This document shows, in pieces, positions 16,510 through 25,143 of a DNA stretch of 39,519 nt (positions are counted from its first letter, which is position 1; every line of letters begins with the position of its first letter). A program made the translations under genes and the position numbers. Origin of the DNA: Methylobacterium sp. J-026 (GTDB lineage: Bacteria > Pseudomonadota > Alphaproteobacteria > Rhizobiales > Beijerinckiaceae); the NCBI RefSeq assembly GCF_022829585.1, contig NZ_JAKSYC010000253.1:1-39519 (forward strand), read 5' to 3'. The notes beneath the pieces were generated by a model that had not been told where the DNA came from, did not search any database, and saw only the letters and a program-made list of their open reading frames with translations.

Positions 16510-18315
16510 TTATTCCGGTTGCGTGGCTTGGGTAATCCGCCCCCATGCCCCCAGCGTCGGGTGGTCGGCCGGGTCCAGCGTCTCGTCGAGGTGAGGAATC
16601 GACGCGGCGTCGGCTGGAATGCCAAGCAATGGACGGGCCGCCGCCCAGTCCGGCCCCGCGTCCGAAACCGCCAGGGCGTCACGGTCCAGTCCGACGATCC
16701 GGCCGCGGTCGAGGCGCAGGATCGCCCGCCCGGTCCCGGCCTGGACGAAGCGGATCGACGCCATCCGGCTCAGGCAGGCCTGCAGGAACGCCGTGTTGGC
16801 CGCCGCCGACAGGTCGGCGCCCGCAAAGACCGTATCGGGGCCGCGGGCGAAGATGTCGACCTTGCGGAACCGGTCGATGTCGATCAGCCCCTTCACGTCC
16901 AGGATGTTGAGGATCCCGCCGGCCCAGAACGCGATGGTGCGCGGGCGCTGCCCCAGCGGAACGCTGTTGTCGAGGAACTCGCAGACCACCTGCTTGTCCC
17001 GGGCCAGCGCCCAGTTGAAGAACAGGCGCGGCATGCCGGTATAGGCCTCGACATTGTGGGCGAGCAGGTCCTCCACGGCCTTGTAGCGGCCGAACAGCTC
17101 GCCCCGCTTCCAGGCGCGCTCCACGGTGTCGGCCGGGGGCGTGACCATGAACTGCAGGTAGACCCGGTCGCCGAACCGGGTGAGCAGCTGGCCGCCGCCG
17201 TCCGAGCCGGCCTCGGCCTGGAAGCTGTCGAACCGGAACCGGTCGATCAGCAAATTGGAGATCCGCCCCTCCGCCGCCTTGCGGGTGACGTAGCGGTCGA
17301 GCTTCATGTCGATGATCTCGACCTCGTAGCCCGTCAGGGTGCCGGCGTAGCGATGGGCCCCGCCGAGGCTGTCGTAGTCGAGGAGGTACTTGCGCCAGAC
17401 GTCCGGGGTGATCACTGCGAAGTCGGACCAGGCCATGCCGAGACGCCTGGCGAGGGCCAGCTGGTAGGGCCGGATCGTGCTCTTGCCGGAGGCCGAGGCG
17501 CCCTTGACGTTCATCACCACCGGATGGTCCTGCGGCGCCAGCCGGCGGTAGCCGCGCGCCTCCACCACCCCGGCGATCCAGGGTTCGATCTGCTCGCCGA
17601 TGCGGCGGCTGCCGTAGCCGTTCGAGACCAGCGTCCCGGCGAGGCTCCGCAGCAGGGATGCATCGCGAATCAGGGTGTTCTGTCGGGCGATGAGACCGGA
17701 CACCACGGTGCGCAGGGCCTCGCAGGCGGCGATCTCCAGGCCGTCGCCGGACTCCGCGACCCGCCGCTGCCAGGATTCGAGGTGGCGCAGGGCCCGGGTC
17801 GCGGGGTCCTCGCGCGGCGCTGCGGCGGGGACCGGGCGCCGGCCGAGAAGGCGATCGAGCCAGCCCGGCTCGGGCGGGGCGGGGGTTGGGCGGTCGTCCA
17901 GGATCGCGGCGATCGCGCGGGCGAGCACCGCGTCGGCCGCGGCGCGGATCTCCGCCAGGGTCGCCTCGACCGCGCCGAGGCGGGGCTCGATCCCTTCGCG
18001 CAGGATCGTGGCGACGATCGCCCGGAAGTTCACCCCGAGATCGGCGTAGACCGCCCCCACCGACACGGACAGGTCCGACATGACCCGGATCAGGACCTCG
18101 TGGACGACGAGGCGGCTGGCCCTGAACCGCACGAGCTGCCGGGCCGGCAGCCCGCACAGGTCGCTGAGTTCCAGGGCATCGCGCAGTGGCGTCTCGACGT
18201 GCTCAGGCCGGTAAACGGTGATCAGCGGCAGGAAGGCGGCCGGCAGATCCGATTGGACGCCCGGGTTCCACGGTCCGGCGGACGATTCCGGAAGGGGGGC
18301 CGCCGCGCCGGTCAT
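16510..18315 (-). CDS. Unrecognised large protein with P-loop kinase-like domain
   Basis: I do not recognise this 601-residue protein as a named family. Residues about 25-260 are largely helical without membrane segments (for example SVSVGAVYADLGVNFRAIVA), with a Pro-rich linker at 141-171. A Walker A motif GASASGKST sits at 272-280 after VVMNVK. The following VITPDVWRKYLLDYD (301-315), then GYEVEIIDMKLDRYVTRKAA and LLIDRFRFDSF are in the order seen in zeta-toxin-like and related small-molecule P-loop kinases. A C-terminal part of about 130 residues (PRTIAFWAGGILNILDVKGL onward) has strand-helix character. The ATG at 18315 is favoured over a frame start at 18453 because GAGGGGCGAGGG lies just upstream. 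It ends 131 bases from the antiporter start, is not in its operon, and has no antitoxin-like neighbour. Confidence 0.7.
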   Translation of the reverse strand: MTGAAAPLPESSAGPWNPGVQSDLPAAFLPLITVYRPEHVETPLRDALELSDLCGLPARQLVRFRASRLVVHEVLIRVMSDLSVSVGAVYADLGVNFRAIVATILREGIEPRLGAVEATLAEIRAAADAVLARAIAAILDDRPTPAPPEPGWLDRLLGRRPVPAAAPREDPATRALRHLESWQRRVAESGDGLEIAACEALRTVVSGLIARQNTLIRDASLLRSLAGTLVSNGYGSRRIGEQIEPWIAGVVEARGYRRLAPQDHPVVMNVKGASASGKSTIRPYQLALARRLGMAWSDFAVITPDVWRKYLLDYDSLGGAHRYAGTLTGYEVEIIDMKLDRYVTRKAAEGRISNLLIDRFRFDSFQAEAGSDGGGQLLTRFGDRVYLQFMVTPPADTVERAWKRGELFGRYKAVEDLLAHNVEAYTGMPRLFFNWALARDKQVVCEFLDNSVPLGQRPRTIAFWAGGILNILDVKGLIDIDRFRKVDIFARGPDTVFAGADLSAAANTAFLQACLSRMASIRFVQAGTGRAILRLDRGRIVGLDRDALAVSDAGPDWAAARPLLGIPADAASIPHLDETLDPADHPTLGAWGRITQATQPE

Positions 18316-18492
18316 CCGCGCGTTTCCCTCGCCCCTCTGCGGGCTACGATGTTCACGCATCGCCGCCGGAGCTGCGCGTGCATCCGGCCGCTGCCCTCGT
18401 TCGTCGACGATGTGGGCATCCGGTAGCCCCCAGCGAGGGGGCGGGCGCGCCATTCCGCCCCGCCCGACGCCCCTGCGAACCGCCGCGAAACC

Positions 18493-19581
18493 CTAAAAGA
18501 TCTTCTGGAACCAGCCATGGGCATCATTGGAATTGCCCCGCTGGATATCGACCAGGAGATTCCGCAGCCGCTGCGCCACCGGTCCGGCCTTGCCGCTCCC
18601 GATGGTGAAGCTCTCCTCCCGGCCTTTCACCGTGCCGATCGGCGTGATCACCGCGGCGGTGCCGCAGGCGAAGGCCTCGGTCAGGCGGCCCTCCCGCACG
18701 TCGGCGCGCCACGCGTCGATCGTGTAGGGCTCCTCCCGGACGGTCATCCCGGCTTCCCGTGCGAGGGTGATCACCGAATCCCGGGTGATGCCGGGCAGGA
18801 TGCTGTCCGAGAGCGGCGGCGTGACCAGGGTACCGTCCCCGAACACGAAGAACACGTTCATACCGCCCAGTTCCTCGATGAAGCGGCGCTCGGCCGCGTC
18901 GAGGAACACCACCTGCTCGCAGCCCTGGGCGGCGGCCTCCGACTGCGCCGCGAGGCTCGCCGCGTAGTTGCCGCCGCACTTGGCGGCCCCGGTGCCACCG
19001 GGGGCGGCGCGGGTGAAATGCTCGGAGATCCAGACCGTGACGGTGCCGGTCGGATCCTTGAAGTACGAGCCCACCGCCGAGGCGATCGTCACGAACAGGT
19101 ATTCCGAGGCCGGCTTCACGCCGAGGAACGCCTCGGATGCGATCATGAACGGCCGCAGGTAGAGGCTGCCGTCGGGGGTGTCGGGGATCCAGGCGCGGTC
19201 GATCTCGACCAGCCGGCGCATCGCCTCCACGAAGGCGTCCTCGGGGAAGGGCGCCATCGCCATGCGCTCGGCCGAACGGCGGAAGCGCAGGGCGTTGGCC
19301 TCGGGCCGGAACAGGGCGGCGCCGCCATCGGCGGTCCGGTAGGCCTTGAGACCCTCGAAGATCTCCTGCGCGTAGTGCAGCACCGCGGCGGCCGGATCGA
19401 GGGGAATCGCCTCGCGCGCCTGGATCCGGACATCGGACCAGCCGCGCCCGGCCGCATAGCGCGCCACGACCATGTGGTCGGTGAACACCTTGCCGAAACC
19501 GGGATTCGCCATCAACGCGGCCCGCTCCTCGGCGGTCCGCGGGGCGGGGTGACTCTTGATGTCGAACGTCAGGTCGCTCAC
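18493..19581 (-). CDS. ilvE: Branched-chain amino acid aminotransferase
   Basis: PLP fold-type IV aminotransferase (class II-type BCAT) making or degrading leucine, isoleucine and valine with glutamate/2-oxoglutarate. The 362 residues match the long BCAT subgroup. The PLP Lys is K201 in GAAKCGGNYAASL; EIFEGLKAYRTADG at 73-86 and RFRRSAERMAMAPFP at 99-113 are family motifs. The C-terminal part contains EAFACGTAAVITPIG and the PLP-phosphate region. It is followed on the same strand by the P-loop gene, with 177 bases between them, and preceded by the ABC exporter. No leader peptide or attenuator is visible upstream. Confidence 0.95.
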   Translation of the reverse strand: MSDLTFDIKSHPAPRTAEERAALMANPGFGKVFTDHMVVARYAAGRGWSDVRIQAREAIPLDPAAAVLHYAQEIFEGLKAYRTADGGAALFRPEANALRFRRSAERMAMAPFPEDAFVEAMRRLVEIDRAWIPDTPDGSLYLRPFMIASEAFLGVKPASEYLFVTIASAVGSYFKDPTGTVTVWISEHFTRAAPGGTGAAKCGGNYAASLAAQSEAAAQGCEQVVFLDAAERRFIEELGGMNVFFVFGDGTLVTPPLSDSILPGITRDSVITLAREAGMTVREEPYTIDAWRADVREGRLTEAFACGTAAVITPIGTVKGREESFTIGSGKAGPVAQRLRNLLVDIQRGNSNDAHGWFQKIF

Positions 19582-19672
19582 GGTCTCATCCTCATCGGCT
19601 GCGGCTCTTATGGCGCGCTCCGGCGCGCGAATCTACGGAGCCGGCGCATGACGGCGTCGCCGCGGGTGCGGC

Positions 19673-21433
19673 TCACGCCGCCGTCGCGGGCTCCGACAGC
19701 TGCAGGCGGTGCAATCGCGCATAGGTGCCCGCGGCCGCGATCAGGTCGTCGTGCCGGCCGGTCTCGATCACGCGGCCGGCCTCCATCACGGCGATCTGAT
19801 CGGCGTCGCGCACCGTCGAGAGCCGGTGGGCGATCACCAGGGTGGTGCGGCCGCGCATCAGCCGGGTCAGCGCCTCCTGCACCAGACGCTCCGATTCGGA
19901 ATCGAGGGCCGAGGTCGCCTCGTCGAGGAGCAGGATCGGCGCGTCTTTCAGGAAGGCGCGGGCCAGCGCCACGCGCTGCCGCTCGCCCCCCGAGAGGCGT
20001 CCGCCGCCGGGTCCGACCCGGAACGCGTAGCCCTCCGGCAGGGCCGTGACGAACTCGTGCGCCGCCGCCGCCCGCGCCGCCGCCTCGATCTCCGCCGGGG
20101 CGGCCCCGGGGCGGCCGAAACCGATATTGGCAGCGATCGTGTCGTCGAACAGGACCACGTCCTGCGAGACCACCGCCACCGCCGCGCGCAGGGAGGCCAG
20201 GGTGACGTCCCGGACATCCTGGCCGTCGATGGTCACGCGGCCGGCGGTCACGTCGTAGAGCCGCGGGACGAGGTTGAGCAGCGAGGATTTCCCGGACCCC
20301 GAGCGCCCGACGAGCGCCGTCACCGACCCGGCCCGCACCGCAAGGTCGATGCCCTCCAGGGCCGGGGCGTCGGGCCGGTAGCGGAACTGCACGGCCTCGA
20401 AGCGGATCGCCCCGTCGGTCACGGCCAGCGGCGGGGCGCCCGGAGCCTCGCGGATGGAGGCGGCCTCGTCCATCACGTCGAAGTAGCGCCGGAGCGCGGC
20501 CGCCGCCTCCTGCAGGATGGCGTTGAGATTGCCCAGCGCCCGGGCCGGCTGGGCCGCCAGCAGCAGGGCCGCTACGTAGCCGGTGAAGTCGCCGACCGTC
20601 TTCTCCCCCGCCAGCACCCGCTGCCCGACCAGAACCAGCACCCCCGCCACCGCGATGCCGCCGCCGATCTCCAGGAGCGGATCGAGGCGGCCCCGGGCAT
20701 TGGCGGCCTTCATCTTGAGCCGGCGCACCTCGTCGAGGGCCGCGGCGGCGCGGGCCTTGAGGTAGCTCTCCATCGCGTAGGTCTTGGCGACGCGCGCGCC
20801 CTGCAGGCTCTCGGAGATCAGGCTGGCGGTGGCGCCCATCTGCTCCTGGGTCGAGGTCGAGACCCGCCGGAGCTTCCGGCCGATCCGCCCGATCGGCCCC
20901 GCCACGAACGGGACCGTGACGCCGGCGATCAGCGTCAGCACCGGATCCATCCAGAGCAGCGCCGCCACGAGGCCGATCAGCATGGCGATGTCGCGCAGGA
21001 GCACCGTCGAGATGCGGGTGAGCGCCTCCTTGATGAAGGCGAAGTCCGTGGTGAAGCGCTGGGTCAGCGCCGCCGGGCTCTCGCGGCCGAGCTGGGCAAG
21101 ATCGGACTCGATCAGGTGGCCGTAGAGCGCCGCCTGCATGTCGGCCTCGACCCGCGTGACCACCCGGTTGGTCAGCACCGTCTGGCCGTAGAGGGCGAAG
21201 CCGCGCAGCGCGGTGACCACGATCACCACCAGCGGCCCGTAGGCGATAGCGGCTGCGTCCTTGCGGTCGAAGGCGTCGAAGGCGGCCTTGATCAGCGCCG
21301 GATAGAGCCCGGTCGAGGCACCCACCAGCGCGATCAGCACCAGCACCACGGCCAGCGTCGCCCGGTGCGGAAACAGCCACGTGCGCCAGAGCCGGACGAG
21401 GAGGGGAGCCGTGTCGCCGGGAAGGCGCGCCAT
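19673..21433 (-). CDS. MsbA-type ABC exporter (fused membrane and ATPase domains)
   Basis: Half-transporter with an N-terminal six-helix domain (first helix ATLAVVLVLIALVGASTGLY) and a C-terminal ATPase. Motifs are Walker A GRSGSGKSS, Q-loop VVSQDVVLFDD, signature GGGRLSGGERQR, Walker B ILLLDEATSALDSESE and H-loop VIAHRLSTVRDAD. The ATG at 21433 gives 586 residues, the usual MsbA size; the long frame upstream is unlike protein. TQRFTTDFAFIKEAL and ISESLQGARVAKTYAME are typical coupling segments of lipid-A exporter relatives. The substrate cannot be told from sequence; lipid A or another lipid is the family default. ilvE begins 91 bases downstream. Confidence 0.9.
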   Translation of the reverse strand: MARLPGDTAPLLVRLWRTWLFPHRATLAVVLVLIALVGASTGLYPALIKAAFDAFDRKDAAAIAYGPLVVIVVTALRGFALYGQTVLTNRVVTRVEADMQAALYGHLIESDLAQLGRESPAALTQRFTTDFAFIKEALTRISTVLLRDIAMLIGLVAALLWMDPVLTLIAGVTVPFVAGPIGRIGRKLRRVSTSTQEQMGATASLISESLQGARVAKTYAMESYLKARAAAALDEVRRLKMKAANARGRLDPLLEIGGGIAVAGVLVLVGQRVLAGEKTVGDFTGYVAALLLAAQPARALGNLNAILQEAAAALRRYFDVMDEAASIREAPGAPPLAVTDGAIRFEAVQFRYRPDAPALEGIDLAVRAGSVTALVGRSGSGKSSLLNLVPRLYDVTAGRVTIDGQDVRDVTLASLRAAVAVVSQDVVLFDDTIAANIGFGRPGAAPAEIEAAARAAAAHEFVTALPEGYAFRVGPGGGRLSGGERQRVALARAFLKDAPILLLDEATSALDSESERLVQEALTRLMRGRTTLVIAHRLSTVRDADQIAVMEAGRVIETGRHDDLIAAAGTYARLHRLQLSEPATAA

Positions 21434-21525
21434 GAAACCTACGGGGTCGGACCAGGGCCGCCCGCACACGGGAGGCGCCGCGGCAGCGGTGTGCCGCCGC
21501 AGCCGCCGCGGATCAAGGCCTTCGG

Positions 21526-22065
21526 TCAGCGCCCGTCGCCGCCCCGTCCGTGCTCGTCGTCGTGGTCGTGGTCGTGGTGCCACCCGCCCCGCATGCCGTG
21601 ACCGCCCATCGGGCCCATCGGCCGGGCGAGGATCATCGCCCGCCGCTTCTGGTCCTGATCGAGGCTGGCGTAGAGCGGCTGCGACGCGTCGGCGAGCTTG
21701 CGCAGGGCCTCGCCGCGGGCCGATGCGGCATCGGCCATCGCCCGGAGGGCCGCCGGGGCGTCGTCGCGGAATTTCGGCTGGTCGCGCATCGCGTCGCGGC
21801 GCTGCTGGCGCAGCTTGGCCATGTCGCGGATCGCCGATTCCACCGGCGGCCACAGCTTCTCCTGGTCGGGATTGAGCGTCAGGCCGGCATGCAGGGCGGC
21901 GATGCGGGCATCCGTGAACGCCGCCCGATCCTCGGGGCTGAGGGCGCTCCAGCGCCCATGCCCGCGGAAGCCCTCGGGGCCGTGGTCGCGGGCGGCGGCC
22001 GCGCCCGCCAGGCCCAGGCCGAGGGCCCCGGTGACGAGGATCGCGGCTCTCAAACGTCGGGACAT
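21526..22065 (-). CDS. Periplasmic LTXXQ (Spy/CpxP-like) protein with His/Asp-rich tail
   Basis: Small envelope-stress chaperone or metal-responsive protein of the Spy/CpxP superfamily. The 179 residues start with a signal peptide (RAAILVTGALGLGLAGAAAA, cut near ARDHG). Two LTXXQ-like elements are visible: LTLNPDQEKLW and SLDQDQKRRAM, in a helical body rich in charged residues. The last 25 residues are a metal-ligand-rich tail, GWHHDHDHDDEHGRGG. The ATG at 22065 follows CGGAGG. It diverges from the ZnuA-like gene, with a perfect palindrome in the 153-base gap. CpxP-like proteins with His-rich tails often sense copper or zinc; here that is inference. Confidence 0.8.
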   Translation of the reverse strand: MSRRLRAAILVTGALGLGLAGAAAARDHGPEGFRGHGRWSALSPEDRAAFTDARIAALHAGLTLNPDQEKLWPPVESAIRDMAKLRQQRRDAMRDQPKFRDDAPAALRAMADAASARGEALRKLADASQPLYASLDQDQKRRAMILARPMGPMGGHGMRGGWHHDHDHDDEHGRGGDGR

Positions 22066-22162
22066 GGAAACCTCCGTCTCACGCTCCGGACGCCGCCAGG
22101 CCGAACTGGCCGCGGTGCCCGACGCCGGCCATCAGACCCCGGTCGTGTATCCCGCTTGTGTA

Positions 22163-22177
22163 TGTAACACTGTTACA
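22163..22177. promoter_or_regulatory. Palindromic operator candidate between divergent metal-related genes
   Basis: TGTAACACTGTTACA is a perfect 6-3-6 palindrome placed 42 bases before the ZnuA-like start and 98 bases before the Spy-like start. It lies in a short AT-richer patch. Its symmetry suits a dimeric repressor; it does not match a Zur box I am sure of. Confidence 0.55.
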
Positions 22178-22218
22178 CTAGTGGCAGACCGGATCGGAAC
22201 AGTTCAGGGAGTGGGGCG

Positions 22219-23163
22219 GTGCGGCGGGCGGCGGGAACGATCCGGACCTTGGTCCAGGCGGCGGTGGGCTTCGCGATCCTCGGCCTCGCCGTCCCGGCCC
22301 GGGCGGCGCCGGAGGGGAGGCCGGTCCGGGCGGTGGCCAGCTTCTCGATCCTCGGCGACCTCGTCCGGCAGGTCGGCGGCGGGCACGTGACGGTGACCAC
22401 TCTGGTCGGGCCGGATTCCGACGTCCACGGCTTCAGCCCGACCCCGGCCGACGCGCGCAAGCTCGCTGAGGCTGACATCGTCGTCGTGAACGGTCTGGGG
22501 CTGGAGGGTTGGCTCGACCGGCTGATCCGGGCCTCGGGCACCCGGGCGCCGGTGGTGGTCGCCTCCACGGGGGTGACGCCCATCCCCGCCCGGGACGAGC
22601 ACGCGCAGGGTGAGGGCGGCCACGGCGACCAGGCCGTCGACCCGCATGCCTGGCAGAACGTCCCCAACGTGCGGATCTATGTCGCCAACATCCGGGACGG
22701 CCTCGCGACGGTCGATCCGGCCCATGCCGCCGCCTACCGGGAGGCCGCCGCCGCCTATATCGTCAAGCTCGACGCCCTGGAGCGGGACCTGCGCGCCACG
22801 ATCGCCGGCATCCCGCCGGAGCGCCGCCGGATCACCACCACCCACGACGCCTTCGGGTATTTCGCCGCGGCCTACGGCCTGCGCTTCGTGGCGCCGCAGG
22901 GCGTCTCCACCGACAGTGAGGCGAGCCCCCGGGACGTGGCCGCGATCATCCGGCAGATCCGCCGGGACCGCGTGCCGGCGGTGTTCCTGGAGAACATCAG
23001 CGACCCGCGCCAGATGGAGCAGATCGCCCGGGAGAGCGGCGCCCGCCTTGGCGGCAAGGTCTATTCCGACGCGCTCTCCGGTCCGGACGGCCCGGCGCCG
23101 ACCTATCTCGACCTGATGCGCGCGAACCTGCGGGCCTTCGCGGCGGCCCTGACGCCCGGCTGA
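22219..23163 (+). CDS. Metal ABC transporter substrate-binding protein, ZnuA type
   Basis: Periplasmic Zn2+ or Mn2+ binding protein of the cluster A-I (TroA/ZnuA) fold. The 314 residues begin with a signal peptide (AAVGFAILGLAVPARA). Ligand positions can be followed: His in SDVHGFSPTPADARKL, a His-containing loop DEHAQGEGGHGDQ, His in AVDPHAWQNVPN, His in TTTHDAFGYFAAAYGL and the acidic residue region KVYSDALSGPDG. The start is the GTG at 22219. No ZnuB permease or ZnuC ATPase gene is beside it, so the transporter partners must be encoded elsewhere. Zinc versus manganese cannot be settled by inspection. Confidence 0.88.
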   Translation: MRRAAGTIRTLVQAAVGFAILGLAVPARAAPEGRPVRAVASFSILGDLVRQVGGGHVTVTTLVGPDSDVHGFSPTPADARKLAEADIVVVNGLGLEGWLDRLIRASGTRAPVVVASTGVTPIPARDEHAQGEGGHGDQAVDPHAWQNVPNVRIYVANIRDGLATVDPAHAAAYREAAAAYIVKLDALERDLRATIAGIPPERRRITTTHDAFGYFAAAYGLRFVAPQGVSTDSEASPRDVAAIIRQIRRDRVPAVFLENISDPRQMEQIARESGARLGGKVYSDALSGPDGPAPTYLDLMRANLRAFAAALTPG

Positions 23164-23222
23164 GGTCCGGGCTCTGGTTCGCCTTCGGGGCGTCCGACAT
23201 GACATAGCGTAAACCGCCGGTT

Positions 23223-23234
23223 AAGAGGCCTCTT
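23223..23234. repeat. 12-base perfect palindrome upstream of heparinase-like gene
   Basis: AAGAGGCCTCTT follows a TTAA and lies about 65 bases before the heparinase-like start. It could be an operator or chance; no family match was made. Confidence 0.3.
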
Positions 23235-23297
23235 CTAGCCTTACGCAACGGGTGCCAGCCGATCCTCGTCCGCGAGGGCTCAGGGCCGTGGGGCCTT

Positions 23298-25073
23298 GTG
23301 AGAATCGCGCAGCTCGGAGATCGCGTGGCTTGGGGGCCTGACCGCTGGCGCTTCTATCGGCTCCTCGCGCGCGAGGCCGTGCGCGCGATCCGCGCGGCCG
23401 GCGCAAGCCTCACGGCATCCCCCGACATCCTCGCCCGGATGCGGGTCACGGGTCTGGTGATCGCGCCCCAGGACCTGCGCACCTCCGACGCGACCTTCGC
23501 GGACGACATCTATGCCGGCCTGTTCGTCTTCGCCGGCCGGTCGCTGGCGGCGAGCGGCGGCTCGCCCTTCGATTACGCGCCGCCCTCGCCGGAATGGGCC
23601 GACGAGCTCTACGGCTTCGGCTGGCTGCGCCACCTGCGCGCCGCCGACACGGCGCTGGCCCGGGCCAATGCCCGCGCCTTCGTGGCCGACTTCATCGCCG
23701 GGCGGGGCGATCCGGCGCTGGCCCGCCAGACGCCGGTGGCGGCGCGGCGGCTGATCTCGTTCCTGTGCCAGTCGCCGCTCGTGCTGGAGGGCGCGGACCA
23801 CGCCTTCTACCAGAACTTCCTCAAGGCCATCGGCCGCAACGCCCAGCAGCTCGAGCGCGACCTGCGCCGGGGGGTGCCGCCGCAATGGCGCCTGAACGCC
23901 GCCGTAGCGCTCTGCTACGCCGGCCTGTGCTGCGACGGGATCCAGCCGATCCTGCGCCGGGCGACCCGGATCCTGTCGCGGGAGCTCGACCGGCAGATCC
24001 TGACCGATGGCGGCCACCGCTCGCGCGATCCGCGCTTCGCCATGGAGCTGCTCCTCGACCTGCTGCCCCTGCGCCAGAGCTACCTGAGCCGGAGCGTTGA
24101 GCCGCCGCTGGCGCTCCTGCGCGCGATCGACCGGATGCTGCCGCTGCTGCGGCTGCTGCGCCATCCGGACGCCTCGCTCAGCCATTTCAACGGCATGGGC
24201 GCCACCGACGCCGACCATCTCGCGACCCTGCTGGTCTATGACGGCGCGCTCGCCCGGCCGCTGATGCACGCGCCGAATTCGGGCTACGAGCGCCTGGAGG
24301 GCGGCCGGGTCGTGATCGTGGCCGATGTCGGCGCGAGCCCGCCGCTCCCGTACTCGGTCAATGCCGGGGCCGGCTGCCTCGCCTTCGAGATGTCGAGCGG
24401 ACCGCAGCGCATCGTGGTCAATTGCGGCCTGCCGGCGAGCGGGCCGGACCTGCGCCTCCTGGCCCGTTCCACCGCGGCGCATTCCACCGCCTCCGTGGCT
24501 CGCACCTCCTCGTGCCGGTTCCTCACCCGCGACGGCTGGTGGGGCGAGCGCCAGCTGGCCGATTGGCTGATCCGGCGGCGCGGCCCGGTGGTCCTGAGCG
24601 GCCCGACCGCGGTCGCGGCCGAACAGGCCGAGGAGGCCGACAGCGTCATGCTGGCGGCCCGGCACAACGGATTCGGGCCGGAATTCGGAATCGTCCACGA
24701 GCGGCGCTGGCAGCTCTTCGCCGCCGCGGCGCTCCTGGAGGGCCGGGACGCGTTCCTGCGCCAGGGCAAGGCGGGAGGCCGGGCCCGCCGACGCCCGCAC
24801 GACGTGGCCATCCGCTTCCACCTCCACCCCGGCATCGCCGTACGCGGGGTGCCGGAGGGACTCGAACTGGCCTCGGCCCTCGGTGAGATCTGGGTGTTCC
24901 GCGCGGAGAACGTCGAGATCGCCCTGGAGGAGAGCGTGTATTTCTCGGGCCTCACCGGCGCCCGCCGCACCGACCAGATCGTCCTCCATCTCAGCGTGTC
25001 GGAGGATGTCGAGGTGCGCTGGAGCTTCGAGCGCCGGGCCTCGGCGCCGTTGCGAGGGGTCGCGCCGGCCTGA
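23298..25073 (+). CDS. Heparinase II/III-like protein
   Basis: Protein of 591 residues with an alpha-helical N-terminal toroid and a C-terminal beta-rich domain. The region [15 protein letters not shown], then [36 protein letters not shown] and [17 protein letters not shown] is typical of the heparinase II/III C-terminal domain, which holds the conserved His of AHST. The predicted start is a GTG. No signal peptide is evident, so secretion is uncertain. In many Rhizobiales a heparinase-like gene sits upstream of purH, as here; the biological substrate is not known and true polysaccharide lyase activity is not proven. purH starts 70 bases downstream. Confidence 0.82.
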   Translation: MRIAQLGDRVAWGPDRWRFYRLLAREAVRAIRAAGASLTASPDILARMRVTGLVIAPQDLRTSDATFADDIYAGLFVFAGRSLAASGGSPFDYAPPSPEWADELYGFGWLRHLRAADTALARANARAFVADFIAGRGDPALARQTPVAARRLISFLCQSPLVLEGADHAFYQNFLKAIGRNAQQLERDLRRGVPPQWRLNAAVALCYAGLCCDGIQPILRRATRILSRELDRQILTDGGHRSRDPRFAMELLLDLLPLRQSYLSRSVEPPLALLRAIDRMLPLLRLLRHPDASLSHFNGMGATDADHLATLLVYDGALARPLMHAPNSGYERLEGGRVVIVADVGASPPLPYSVNAGAGCLAFEMSSGPQRIVVNCGLPASGPDLRLLARSTAAHSTASVARTSSCRFLTRDGWWGERQLADWLIRRRGPVVLSGPTAVAAEQAEEADSVMLAARHNGFGPEFGIVHERRWQLFAAAALLEGRDAFLRQGKAGGRARRRPHDVAIRFHLHPGIAVRGVPEGLELASALGEIWVFRAENVEIALEESVYFSGLTGARRTDQIVLHLSVSEDVEVRWSFERRASAPLRGVAPA

Positions 25074-25143
25074 CGCGTGTCTGGCCCGGTTCCCCGTTTC
25101 CATGCTACCGCGCTCAAAAATCTCGAACATCCGGCACGAAACC

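Noticed and set aside
16510..18315. Toxin-antitoxin system based on the zeta-like P-loop protein
   Set aside because: No small antitoxin gene is adjacent and the protein is about twice the size of zeta toxins.
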